Source of the DNA: Agrostemma githago
Taxonomy: Eukaryota > Streptophyta > Magnoliopsida > Caryophyllales > Caryophyllaceae
DNA length: 64,000 nt
Assembly: GCA_958450325.1 (NCBI GenBank)
Contig: OY288254.1
Location: 40,005,077-40,069,076, forward strand
Direction of reading: 5' to 3'
Both the position numbers and the translations under genes were made by a program. This document shows positions 1-11,527 of the stretch, piece by piece. The notes below the pieces were generated by a model, which had not been told where the DNA came from, ran no database searches, and was given only the letters and a program-made list of their open reading frames with translations. Every line of letters begins with the position of its first letter. Within the stretch, counting starts at the first letter, position 1.

Positions 1-987
1 TACGTGTTGGGAAGCCCACTAAGGACACCCAACCCCGCCCGCACAATGGCGGCCTCTACTAAGACATCGTTCGTGTTCGTGTACGCGGGCTAGTAAAACG
101 ACTAAATGATATGCAAACAGCGTTTTCGGGCTAAGCATGTGAATTTTGTGTTAACTACGTCATTTAATGCATCTAACCATTGTCGAAGTTGTTTAGCATG
201 TGAGGTTCATTTATAAAGCGGTAAACATCAAAATAAACAAAGCTCGTAAATAGATTACAAATTACACGGGCGGAAATACAACCCGGCCAATACAAAAATT
301 ACGACAATAAAAATAGCATAAACGGAAAATAAAAGAAGCGATAAATAGATGAATAACTCGAAACGGACCCGTATATAGTAAATACGAACTAGACCGTAAG
401 TCGTGCAATTAGACGAACTTCGATTAAATACACATTATATTGTGTACTAATCAAAGGACGGAGATTTGGGACCTAGGCGTGATGCTAGCCCGATCCCGAA
501 TCTCGATGCCTTGTCCCGACTTATCACCTCGAGAAATGGAGTCTAAATTAATCATGTGTCGGATACGACTAAAGAGTCGTCGACACAAGATTAATAGTGT
601 GAGACCGTCGATCAATGTCGTTTTAGTGTAGTGACATGCATGAGTTCTAAAAACGGAATCACGTGATTGACTTTACACGCGACGACTAAGTCGTTTAAAA
701 AAAACGAGGCTCGGATGATTAAAAAAGGCTCTCGGTTTTCTGGGCTACAGGACCCACTCAATCGAGTCATGGTCTGACTCGGTTGAGTGTATCCTTGAGG
801 GTGGCTACTGCCCAGGATTTAGGATGCTACTCGATCGAGTGGCTCATGGCACTCGGTCGAGTGGCACCTGTACGAGGCATAACTCGTATTGTTTTATGTT
901 TGAAAATCGATGATGGGCCGAGTTAAATAAAAATATCGCACGATTTAAATTTAACTCGGCTTCCGGTACTATAATCGTGTATGTACA

Positions 988-2535
988 TGATGGTTGGGAT
1001 TTGCCGTGGGTCCAACCGTCAATAATAAACCGACTAGTCCTAGTGGGTAGCTAGGGCAAGTAGGGTCGATATCCACGGGGACGGTAGAGTAAGGTCTAGA
1101 CTAGGTCCACTAAAAACTAGGCTAAGTCACACAAACAAACACAAAGAAAGCTATAATTGACAAAGTGTGATGGAGGGGAAGTGGGAACTAGACTAATGAT
1201 CAAACTAACAAATAAACTAGAAGAACGATGTCTAACTAGAGAAGATGGACTCAAATATAGAAAGAAGTGGGGTAGGTCGGGTTCATAGAGGTAGAGGGGT
1301 AATTGGGGTGATCAAGGGTATATGTGTCTCCTAATCGCTAGAGTCGGTCCGGGCTCTCGCAACTTAGACCGATGTCAAGGTGAGTCCGGGCTCTCGCAAC
1401 TTAGACTCTAGTCGGCACTCTCGTGACTATGACTATTCTCAACATTTCCACAAAATAAGCAATCAATGAGAAGATGAACACAAGCTTGGGAAGCATGGCC
1501 ACTACAACTCATACAAGCATATCAACAAACACATAGAGTGCCTACAATGTGACTAACAACAAAGATACAACCTTTTCCCCTTAATCAACCCTAATCATCC
1601 ATAATCTACCCCTAATCCCCCTACTAACCCCACAAGATCACTACTCACTCATCATCAATGCAAAACTCACAATAATAAGAGAAAACAAACTCACAATCCA
1701 AACATTCATTATGAATAACAAGAACAATAACAATAATAACATAAAAAGAAGGAAACAAGATTCAATAACTAAGAACAAGGGTAAGAAAGGTTATACCAAC
1801 AATAGGATGAGTAAAAGATGAAAACTTGTATTAATGAGAGACCCAAATACAATTCCAAGGTTGTCAATCTTGGAACAATCTTCAAGAATCCCTTAATCCA
1901 AGAGTAATTACAATAATTATCTAAAGATTAAAGAGAGGATTAAACTAATGAGAGTAGCAATAATCTAGGGTTTTGGAGGCTTAAACTAATGTAGGGTAAG
2001 ATAAGATGTCTTAAAATTACAAGAAGGGAGTATATATATGGGTACAAGAATGAGGAAGAAGAAAAGAGAAGAGCGGGTGAGCTGTAGCCCATCCCGATCG
2101 GGAAGTATCATCCTGATCGGGAAGGGTTCTTCCATCCCGATCGGGAAAGGCTTAACCCGACCGGGAAGGACCCACAGTGGCGCTCCTAAACGTGCATCCC
2201 TTCCCGATCGGGAAGGCCATCATCCCGACCGAGAAGGGTCTTGTATGCCTTCCTTAAATGCTCTTTGGTCCTTCCTTGCCTCTCATGGGCTTCCCACCGA
2301 TTCTCGGGACTCGGGATCGGGTCTCTGAGGCTTGGGGTTGGGTCCCAAGGTCTCGGGGTCGATTTCAAGGTCTCGAGTCATCGTTCCTTTATCTCGTTAA
2401 CTCCAAAATGTGTATGTATTGAGTCGGAATCGCTCCAACTCTTCCAATTCGGCCTCGGGAACCTGAAACGAACTAAAGGAAGTATAAGAAGCCCATGAAT
2501 CGCTCCAAATAGGCACTACAAAACTACACTTATCA
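988..2535 (-). mobile_element. Solo LTR of the element-2 family, inverted, TSD GTACA
   Basis: The reverse complement matches the LTRs of the element at 22495-30484, beginning TGATAAGTGTAG (minus strand) and ending CCATCA. It is flanked by perfect 5-bp duplications, GTACA at 983-987 and 2536-2540. The sister LTR of element 1 (near 30665-30680) has no insertion at this site. No internal region or second LTR is present, so this is a solo LTR left by LTR-LTR recombination. A cluster of CCCGATCGGG-type palindromes lies at 2090-2235. Confidence 0.95.
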
Positions 2536-3802
2536 GTACACGATTATAATACCGTTATCGGAATTTTATGAAAATGTTATCGTTAGATTGAAAATTTTGA
2601 CTAGTGACGAAATTGGGTCCCTCTACGTTACGACATCGATACTAATCTTTTCGGATTATGTGATGTCGGTTTTCGTGTCAACGGGTTCCGTACTAGTCTT
2701 AGAAATGGATCCATACGCGTTCAACTACGAATGCCCATGATCGCGTTACGCCCTTGAGTACATTGGGGCGGCGCTCCTCGAAAGGGTACCACCTCCGTCG
2801 TTGCTCGTAAAGGGATTAAACGGACCTTAAAATGGTTATCGTAGTCAAACGAGTTTAGATCCGAGTTTTTATATACTATTATATATATACGGTATATAAT
2901 GTTAGTAATAAAAAAGAAATCAAAAATGCGAAAAGTATAAAATGTTAGTGTTAACGTTACTATACTAATATGATTATGATATAAAATGCGAAAATGTAAA
3001 TAAAAAAAACGAAGTAATAAAGATTGAGACGGGGTTTATGACACCCTCAACATACATGCTTAGTAAAGGCCTCGGAAATGGACTCGTAATAGCGGCACGG
3101 ACACGGGAGTATCGAGGATGTACGCGAGTTATGGTGTGTGTGTGTGTATGGGTATATTTGTCGGTTTTTCGAGGGACAAGGACTCGGTTTTATTAGGGTT
3201 GCTAAAGGTTGAAGTCTAGGGTTGATGTAGGGTGTTTAGGGTAGAAATGAAGGCTTTTTTTGCATGGAAAAATCTGGAGAAATGAGAGGGGTTTGAGGGG
3301 TATTTATAGATTTTACCCCACGACCTAGGGTCACTCGATCGAGTGGCCCTAGTGCACTCGATCGAGTGCCTTTGAAAACGGGTCTGGTCCGGTTTTTGAG
3401 GCTCCACTCGACCGTGTGGGTCAACCCACTCGATCGAGTGGATCAAGGGAACCGAGTCATTTTAGGAAATAGTTGACTTTGCTTGATTTTTGAATTTTGT
3501 ATTGGGCGCCAGTTTCTAGAAGCTCCTCTAGGCTGATTTATGTGACGGATTCGTCTTTGACCGGGTTTTGACCCGGTCGCCAAAAGACAAGTTTTATTTT
3601 TGGTGTCGGTTTTGCCCCAAATTAGTCTTATTTTGCTCAGAACGACCCACTGGGCCTGAATTTGAGGTCGGTTTTGAGAGATTTGTACTCCGCTAAAAGT
3701 CCACGTCGGATATTATTGATTCTGAGCCCAAGTTCGAGTATACTAAGTCACGTTTGCGTCCGATCATCATCGGGTGTTTTGTTGGGAACTGCTATATACA
3801 CT

Positions 3803-4115
3803 CACTACAAGAATAACTGTCCTCGGCGTCCACCTGGTGGGCACCGACAGTGGACGCTATAAGGCGACGGGCGTCCGCAAACAGACGCCAGAAAGCGGAA
3901 GCCACGCCTGCTCGCCCTTTTTTAAAACGGGCGTCCACTATTGGACGCCAGGACAAATGACGACCGACAGTGGACGCCAAGATGGCGACCGACTGTGGAC
4001 GCCATGTGTCTCTGAGTGGCGTCCAATGTCGGACGCCTGGGGCCTGTAGTTGACGACCGACTGTGGACGCCACCGACGAACATCCCGCGTCCACAGTCGG
4101 ACGCCATAATAGTGT
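3803..4115. repeat. Left subterminal repeat array of the CACTA element
   Basis: Many short inverted units of the form GGCGTCC-N6-GGACGCC are packed within about 310 bp of the terminus, for example around 3920-3950, 3964-3977, 4018-4038 and 4050-4105. In En/Spm-type elements such subterminal motifs bind the TNPA-type protein; that role is inferred here. Confidence 0.85.
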
Positions 4116-4406
4116 CCCCTGGTGTCTGCTATGACGTCCGGTATCGGAAGCTATTTACGCTGTTGCATGACCGTAAACATGCGTTCAATGTTTAGCCAAA
4201 ACCTGCAAAATAAACCAAAACTCAACCACAAATGTCGACTATCCACAATACCTCAACCACATTCAAGCTCAGTCAACCAAAAGAGTTCATCTCTCGACTC
4301 ATTTATGCTGAAAAAACTTATATAAACAGATTTAACGTACGGTTTGAAGGTACACAAGTGTAAAGTAGTTCAAAGATACAGTTAAAACAACAACAACAAC
4401 AAACAA

Positions 4407-6044
4407 TCAACTAACTGTGAAGCTAGCTGCAGCACCAGAGTTACCGCCACCCCCGCTAAAGGGGTCTCTGTCGTCTGGAGGGGGTGGGGGAGGACCTTGG
4501 TTGCATTTGTCGAACATGGCCTGAAACATGGCCATCTGTTCCTGCATTTTCCTGATGTGTTCCGCCTGCTCCTTCAGTTACTCCTTCATTTGCTCCTTCT
4601 CCGGATCGGGCTGCTGAGATCCGGCCGGCGTGTACTCCATTTGTGTGGAGGTGCTCAGACGCGATGTGGGAGGTCTGAAGTACATACCGTGTGCATTTCC
4701 CACACCGTACACACTCCCTTTCCTGTAACCCTTGACGACCTTGAACCAAGTCTCGTTCGGGTTGACTTCCTCAACATCAGGATCAGCCTCGAGTCTCTCC
4801 ATCTCTTGTTGGTAGGCGTCCTGCGTACAGAAGAACGATTTCAATTTAAGTTATTATTAGATGAAATTATTGAAGATAGTTATCCACCACCTACAGTCGA
4901 TTTAGTACTCACCCAAGTCGCCTGATCCTTTTTCGATTTGAAGGTAGTCCCTGTTTCATCGGTCTGTCCATGCATGTCGTAGAATATATCCGCCGCGGTT
5001 GGCTCCCTCCCGAGCTCAGCACGCAGCTATTAAATTAGTACGAAAGTTAGGCAAATATAAATTACGCATACGTAGTTTACGATTATTCAAGGAAGAGTAC
5101 GGTATTAATTAGTAGAAATCATACTCTCTTGACACGAGCGAAAGAAGACTGAGAACCCCGATGATGTGTCGGGTTCGCGCGGCCCTCACGGTCACAGTTC
5201 GCCAACTTGTTCCTTTGGGCAATTTCGGACCTCACCTTAAACTCTTTCTGATCGTGGTAGGCAATCCATCTCTCCAACGCCTCCCCTAAAATATGACGAC
5301 CCAATATATTATTTAATACAGTGAAAGATTGAAGTTAGATTGTTTATTTGTTAAAATTGATTACCCAAAAAAAAATAACTAACACCTTTAAGGTCCTTCA
5401 ACGGAGTACCCCGTGTACGTCGTTTATTCATCACACAGGCGAAAGGTCGTGTGCACGTTTCATTATATCGTTCCCAGACCCTACCATCAAACTCTGAGGC
5501 CCAGTTGAACTTGAACTATACAGTCAAGACAGATTAATAAGTAGTATGAAAAATATTTACAAAGTCCAGATTATAAAATAAAAACTCGGGAGCAAAAACA
5601 ATCCACGTACCTTGAACTGGTTGAACCACCACTCTCGTATCTCAGCCGGTACCTGAGACCAATTAGCATACCCTTGCCCTTTGTCGACCATGAAGCTGTT
5701 GGTACAGCCTTTGACGACCTCTTTGTGCAGAAACCTGCACCGAGTCGAGAAAACCATATATGCAGTCAATCATACAAAATGTAGTACAAAAATGAATATT
5801 TACAAAAGAATAATCAACAAGTTAGATTATATTACCATGTGCCTGTTGGTTTGAGAACATACCGCCCCTCCTCGTCCTTCTCCAGCACCTCATCCGGCCC
5901 CTGTTGCTGCTGCTCCTCCTCCTGCTCAGCGGTCTGCTCCGGTCCCGTTTCGGGGACCACCTCCTCGTCCTCCTGGTGAGTGGTGGACGTGTGAGCAGAC
6001 CTACTACCCCCACCACGTCTCCTAGTCGATCTACCGCCTGCCAT
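4407..6044 (-). pseudogene. CACTA second protein, Transposase_24 (Ptta/En/Spm) family, one in-frame stop
   Basis: Six exons can be traced on the minus strand with GT-AG introns: 6044-5836, 5734-5611, 5515-5386, 5285-5125, 5026-4913 and 4820-4407. The start is the ATG at 6044-6042. The product has a basic and acidic low-complexity N terminus, a central region typical of the plant Transposase_24 family (WWFNQFK, ERYNETCTRPF and a conserved KANP-like block reading LANCDREGRANPTHHRGS), then a coiled coil, a proline run and a glycine-rich tail. It probably binds the subterminal repeats, like TNPA. The TAA at 4578-4580 interrupts the coiled coil in the last exon. The exon model is my own reading, not transcript-based. 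Confidence 0.82.
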
Positions 6045-6192
6045 TATATTAACCTGTCAAAAAATTAAACAATGTTAACAACAATTAGCCATGTCATCAA
6101 CAATTTCATTCTAACTTTATTCAAGTAAAATAGCCTACTATAGTAAACATCAAAATAACTTAACCATGTAAACATTTAAACATACAACAACT

Positions 6193-9100
6193 CTAGTAGT
6201 CACCGTCGCTGTCGTTATTTTCTTCAGCCTCATCCTCCTCAGTCTGATCCTCCTCCTCGGTTTCCGAGCCCCCAACTTGATCGTCCTCTGAGTTCTCTTC
6301 ATCGTGTCCGTTATCCTCCTAAAGGTTCTCTGGAACATCCCAGACCATGTACTCTCCTTGTCCATCATCATCGTCATCCTCAAAATCTTCCTCTGCCCCT
6401 TCATTCTGATCTTGTACGGAGAATATGTTCTCTTCAATAGAAGATAAGCGTGTACCACTTGAAGCCGCATCTTCCTGGAACAGAGAACTGTCTATTTGTC
6501 CCCGTGGTTTAGTCGTAAAGACTGCCCACCATTGACTTTGATTTCTGTCATTTCTCGTGTAAGGAGAAGGAGCAAAATAGACTTGCTTCGCCTGATGCGC
6601 GAGTATGAACGGATCGTACGTAGGATATTTCCTTGTGTGATTAACTTCCACAATCTTGTAACGTTCATGCACTCGGGTCCCGTTCACGGAGCTGTCTTTC
6701 CACTCACACTTGAACACTACAGCTCTATACCCTCGTTCTTTGCCAGCGTAACACAACTCAAAAATATCCTCCAAAATACCATAGTACTCATCACCATCAA
6801 GAGATGACACACTCACGCCAATATTGCATCTAGCCTTGTTCTTCCCGTAGTTGAATGTGTGAAAATTGAACACGTTCACCGAGTACCGGTTCCAGGTTTT
6901 AACCACTCGCACTGGTCCGAATGCCAAACTTCTAACCAAATCATCACGTATGTCTAAGGCAACTACGTGATCCTTGAGCCACTTCGGGAAATGTTCGTCG
7001 TGCTTACTCCAAACGTCATCAGGGTTCACGGCAGGGTTCGCAGCGACATATTCAGTTACAAATTGTTTCTCATAAGGCTCTAAGATCTCACAATTCGAAA
7101 GTAGGTAAAGGTGCGCTCGGTTGTACTCTTTCTCATCTAGTGTCCTAGAACCCTCAACGGATGAAGTTCCTTCATCGCCCTTCTTTTGAAAAAATTCGGT
7201 ATAGTGGGGTCAATGGACACCGAATGTCCTAGGTTCAGGTTCTTCGTTTTTGTTTGCACATCTTTATCGAAGTAGAGGGAGCAGAAGTTTGCAATCTCTT
7301 CTGTCAAATATGCATTACAAATAGAACCTTCTACTCTAGCCTTGTTACCAATTTTCTTCTTCAAATGGTTCAAGAACCTAAATAAACAAGTTATATATTT
7401 CAATCAATACAAATTATTTAGGCTTATTTTTTTTAAACGAAGTTACTAAAAGTTACTTACCTTTCAAATGGATACATCCATCTATACTGGACAGGTCCTC
7501 CAACCTTAGCCTCGTAGGGCAAGTGGACAGGTAGATGCTCCATGGAATTAAAGAATGACGGTGGAAAGATCATCTCAAGTTTGCACATTATCTGCGGAAT
7601 TTGATCCTCGAGCCGAGACATGTCCTCAACTGATACTGTAGAGGAACACAAATCTCGGAAGAACTGAGATATCTCAGTTATGGAATTCCACACCGTCGGT
7701 GGCAGAAGGTGCTTTAGTGACACCGGAAGCAACCTCTCCATGAAAACGTGACAGTCGTGACTCTTTAACCCTTGAAGCTTCAGGTTCTTAAGATCAACAC
7801 AGCGTTTGAAGTCGGAGGCGTACCCATCAGGGAATTTCAACTTCTCTACCCACTCCAACAACGCCTTTCTCTGAGCCTTGTCAAGTGTGAACAAGGCCCT
7901 TGGTTTCGACCCATCCCGTTTTATGTGCAGTTGAGGACGGTCACAAAAATTCTTTACATCTCGCCGGGAGCCTGTAGTGTCACAACTCTTCCCCTCCACA
8001 TCCATCACCGTGTGAATCAACTGCTCGAAGAAGTTTTTCTCTATGTGCATCACATCTAAATTGTGACGAATTAACAAAGTCCTCCAATATGGTAGTTCGA
8101 AGAATATGCTACGTTTAAACCAACCATTTTTCAACTTCTTGAGATCTTTGAACTCCTGCTCGGTTCCGTCAACAGTAGACGGGTAATCAGAAATCAACTC
8201 CCATATTTCATCTCCTGGGAGTCGATCAGGTGCGTCGTCAAGCACCTCCTCACCCTTCTTGAACGCCTTCTTATTCTTCCTATATGGGTGACCTTCTGGT
8301 AGGAACTGCCGATGACAGTCAAACCAACTTATTTTACTAGAATTTGGAAGATAAAAAGCTTTGCTCTCACCCATACAACACGGACATGCTTTCTGACCCG
8401 CAGTAGACCACCCCGAGAGCATACCGTACGCGGGAAAGTCGTTTATAGTCCACAACAAAGCTGCTTTCAACTGAAAGTTTTGTCTTAGAGAGACATCATA
8501 AGTTTCCACCCCTACCTCCCACAGTTGTTTCAGTTCCTCAATAACAGGTTGCAAGTAAACATCCAAATGGTTTTTCGGGTTTTTGGGTCCGGGAACAATA
8601 AGAGATAGGAAGATGAAAGGTTGCTTCAAACACAACCAAGGAGGTAGGTTGTAAGGTGTGATCATCACTGGCCAGCAAGAGTACGATTTACCAAATTGAC
8701 CGAACGGTGCAAATCCATCAGTGCACAACCCAAGCCTTACATTTCGGGGTTCTAACGCAAAGTGGGGATGTAGTCTATCAAAACGCTTCCACTCCTCACC
8801 ATCACTCGGATGACACATCTTCCCTAGTACCCTAATGTCCTCCTTGTGCCACCGCATTTGCTCAGCTATGGTTTTTGTGGCGTACAATTTCTGAAGCCTA
8901 GGTGCAATAGGGAAGTACGTAAGCTGACTTATTGGGATTGGTTTCTTACCCCTGACACTACTTTTCCCTTTTCTACCTCTCAAAACAATATCCCCCTCGA
9001 CCATCTTATACCTACCCTTACCACATCTCCTACATTCATCAAGCATCGCATCATCCTTCCAAAATAACATGCACCCATCTGGACAAGCGTCAATCTTTTG

Positions 9101-9769
9101 ATGCGGGAGTTGAAGTCCCTTCACAACCTTTTTGGTTGTGTAGAATGATCGGGTCATGATATTGTCTTTTGGAATAACTCTCTCGAGCAAGGCAGCAATA
9201 CCATCGACACAAGCAAAGGGCAGGTTGAACTCACATTTAAGGCTAACTACCATAGACGCGACTTCTAAAAAAGTCACATCGCACCCTCCGTATAACGGTT
9301 TCTCCGAAGCTTCCAACATGTCAAAAAATGCCTTCGCTCGACGGTTAGGCTCTTGTGGGTTAGGTGAATCTTGTGGGTTGGGTGAGTCTCGTGGGCTAGG
9401 TGAGTCTCGTGGGTTAGGTGAGTTAAACAAGTTGCACTCCACAACATCAACTATCATACCTCTCAATCCCCCCTCATCTTGATGGTTTTCGGTTCCCTCA
9501 GACTGAGATGACTCACCATGACAAATCCAATAATAGTAATCGGGTGAAAAACCACTATAGATGACATGTTCCTTCACTACAAGGACCTCAAGAAATTTTA
9601 GGTTCTTGCATTTAGTACACGGACACCTAACCTCCCCCCTCGATGCGTAGTCTACCGACTTTTTAGCGACCTCGACAAATGACTCAACACCCCTCAAAAA
9701 TTCGACTGTTGGACATCTCTTCTTATCAAGTCTTCCCTCGTACATCCATTTCCGTTCAATTCTCTTCAT
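6193..9769 (-). pseudogene. TNP2-type CACTA transposase, frameshifted
   Basis: This is the catalytic transposase of the CACTA element. The first exon (9769-7461) encodes 770 residues: an N-terminal transposase-associated domain with a cysteine cluster (CPCTKCKNL), the Transposase_21/TNP2 core (residues about 230-520, with LGLCTDGFAPFG and LPYWRTLLIRHNLDVMHIEK), then the start of a DUF4218-like domain. A GT-AG intron (7460-7378) splits the codon before FLNHLKKK. The second exon ends DUF4218 and enters a DUF4216-like region (about 6320-7030). A one-base deletion in the A-run at 7189-7194 (T-run in sense) shifts the frame. A TAG at 6319-6321 cuts off an acidic tail that otherwise runs to a stop at 6193-6195. 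Without these two lesions the reading frame would be complete. Confidence 0.92.
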
Positions 9770-10650
9770 TTTCTATGTTCAAAAAATATATATAACATAT
9801 TAAAGTTTAATTTCCCTACTTTAATTTATAACTTACTAAACGAATATTTAATCACCATTTAACATAATTTCGTAAACCCAATTTTTTTTTTTTTTGGGAA
9901 AATGTAAGAATTTTGTATTAAGTAAACCCAATTTCTAATTTGCAAATGTCTTATTAATTATTAATTGACCTTACAAAAATTAGTCACCGAATTTAATCAC
10001 AATTTAATCCCAATTTACAAAAACCCTAGCTAATTTATCAATGTAATCCCAATTCAACCAAACAAAACACAGTAATTCATGCCTTAGGTCACACACAAGC
10101 AGCTTAAACAGGTCAAAAAAGGGTCAAATTTTCGGATGCAGATATCAAAATTCCGAAAGCGCCGCTAACACCTATTTACAACCCCGATCAGGATAGAAGT
10201 GGTTTCGGGAAAATCCGGCATTATTACGACACCTTTTGGTCCGTCTCAAGTCACACAAAACTTCACCCTAAACCCTATAGGTCATTCTAGCTCAATTCAA
10301 CCAAATTAATCAAACCCTAGTCAAAATAACGATGGGCAAAAATAATCTAACTAAGCGAATTTGGGATAAACTAATCAACCTAATCGAACTTGGCCTAAAC
10401 TAATCAACCTAATCGAAATTTAGACCTAGACGAAATTAACTAAGAAATTATCAATAAATAACGCTAACAATGGAGAATACGAACTAATTATAATGAATAG
10501 AAACGAAATAAACTAAGAAAACGTACCGAAATTAGGAATAAAGGATGAAAAAAGGGAGAGAATAGGGTTGGCGAGCGTAGAGGGAGAGGGTAGAGAGAGA
10601 TTTTTTTTTTACGAATGAAGGGGGAGAGGGGGGTGAGCGGGTATTTGACG
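9770..10650. other. CACTA 5' non-coding region
   Basis: AT-rich sequence between the transposase start and the right subterminal array. It holds the presumed promoter and leader of the transposase and about two copies of a 29-bp unit (AATCAACCTAATCGAA...) around 10370-10420. The same region is present, with that unit amplified, in the CACTA remnant at 48606-49500. No coding sequence seen. Confidence 0.75.
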
Positions 10651-10654
10651 CCAC

Positions 10655-10920
10655 ACTCACCCCGACGGGCGTCCACTATCGGACGCCACTTTCGCACGCC
10701 ATTTTGCTGAATACGGCGTCCGATAGTGGACGTCATTTGGGTTAAATGGCGTCCGCCTGCGGACGCCATTTAAGTTCAATTTTGTCCGCCCCAAATCCAG
10801 TCGGACGCCAAGTTTAGCGTCCGACTGTGGACGCCCGTTTGACTTTTCGGACGCCATGTAGGCGTCCGTATGCCCAGGACGCCAAAAAGGTGGACGCTAG
10901 GGACAGTTTTTCTTGTAGTG
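10655..10920. repeat. Right subterminal repeat array of the CACTA element
   Basis: Dense inverted GGCGTCC / GGACGCC units (for example 10668-10688, 10714-10734, 10748-10768 and 10818-10836) up to the terminal inverted repeat at 10910-10920. Counterpart of the left array. Confidence 0.85.
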
Positions 10921-10948
10921 ACTAGCAGGCAAAATGCGGGTGTCTACA

Positions 10949-10961
10949 GAGCCCCCACTCT
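10949..10961 (-). other. Polypurine tract of element 1
   Basis: The minus strand reads AGAGTGGGGGCTC directly before the LTR start TGTAGACACCC. The same tract and upstream words (GTCCAAGCCTCAGTC) precede the 3' LTR of element 3 at 44818-44830, which supports it as the plus-strand primer site. Confidence 0.88.
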
Positions 10962-11423
10962 GACTGAGGCTTGGACAAGGCGAAAGTCAGAGTAGCTACC
11001 AGGCCAATCGCAGATTACGACCTGGCGGCCTTCCGGTCGGGTCGTTTATAGTCCAGTAGACTCGCGTGGAGGGCTCGCCAGCCATAAGCAGAGGATCATA
11101 CCTGTCCTGATGGTGATAGCTCCGTGGGGATTAAATGGGCTGCGCGGAGACTTGCTTCTGAAGTCTGGGGTGTACCTGTATGCTGACACATAACAACTTG
11201 TATGTAACACATAGGCGAAACACTGACTCACGCTGGGGAAATAAAGTATTGAATTTTTGAAAGGTGAAATTTTTGTATCACAATTTTTTAAAAATTTTTT
11301 AGGAAAGCTCGGGACAACTTGATTCCTGTTCTAGGTTTTGAACTGCAATCAGGCATGTGCGCGTGTAGGTCCCAGGTTTGCTGAGGAGGCACGGTAGTTA
11401 GGGTTACAGTTAGGGTTTCCTAT

Positions 11424-11431
11424 TATAAATA
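11424..11431 (+). promoter_or_regulatory. TATA-like box of the antisense gene
   Basis: TATAAATA lies about 100 bp upstream of the first ATG (11528) of the antisense gene, followed by a CT-rich leader (11455-11500). This suggests the antisense gene has its own promoter inside the element. Inferred from sequence only. Confidence 0.55.
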
Positions 11432-11527
11432 TAGGTCTCCCTGCTTCAGTTTTTGTATCCCAAACCAAACTCTCCTTCTTCTTCTCAAAATCTCTTAGAC
11501 TTTTCAAGAAAATTTGAAATTTCTGTC

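Larger units (their letters stand above)
3803..10920 (-). mobile_element. CACTA (En/Spm) DNA transposon, 7118 bp, TSD ACT
   Basis: Both ends carry the terminal inverted repeat CACTACAAGAA, continuing as AACTGTCC (left end 3803, right end 10920 on the minus strand). The 3-bp duplication ACT lies at 3800-3802 and 10921-10923. The sister LTR near 31914-31917 shows the empty site. Inside, on the minus strand, are the two genes expected of En/Spm elements: a TNP2-type transposase and a Transposase_24-like second protein. Subterminal repeats of GGCGTCC/GGACGCC lie at both ends. Both genes carry disabling mutations, so this copy is probably not autonomous now. Confidence 0.96.
1..10948 (-). repeat. 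3' LTR of Tat-type Ty3/gypsy element 1 (truncated by window edge, split by two insertions)
   Basis: This stretch repeats the sequence at 21690-31942, so it is the second LTR of element 1. The element reads on the minus strand, making this its 3' LTR. The LTR starts (minus strand) with TGTAGACACCCG at 10948, next to a polypurine tract. About 322 bp of its far end lie outside the window. After removing the solo LTR (988-2535) and the CACTA element (3803-10920) with their target duplications, about 2.27 kb of LTR remains, which fits the 2.58 kb of the sister LTR. A TATA-like box lies at 3301-3308 (minus strand). Palindromic CACTCGATCGAGTG-type units lie around 740-870 and 3335-3440. Confidence 0.93.

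Noticed and set aside
4497..4925. Plus-strand 142-aa frame
   Set aside because: Shadow of the minus-strand CACTA second protein exons; no domain and it crosses introns.
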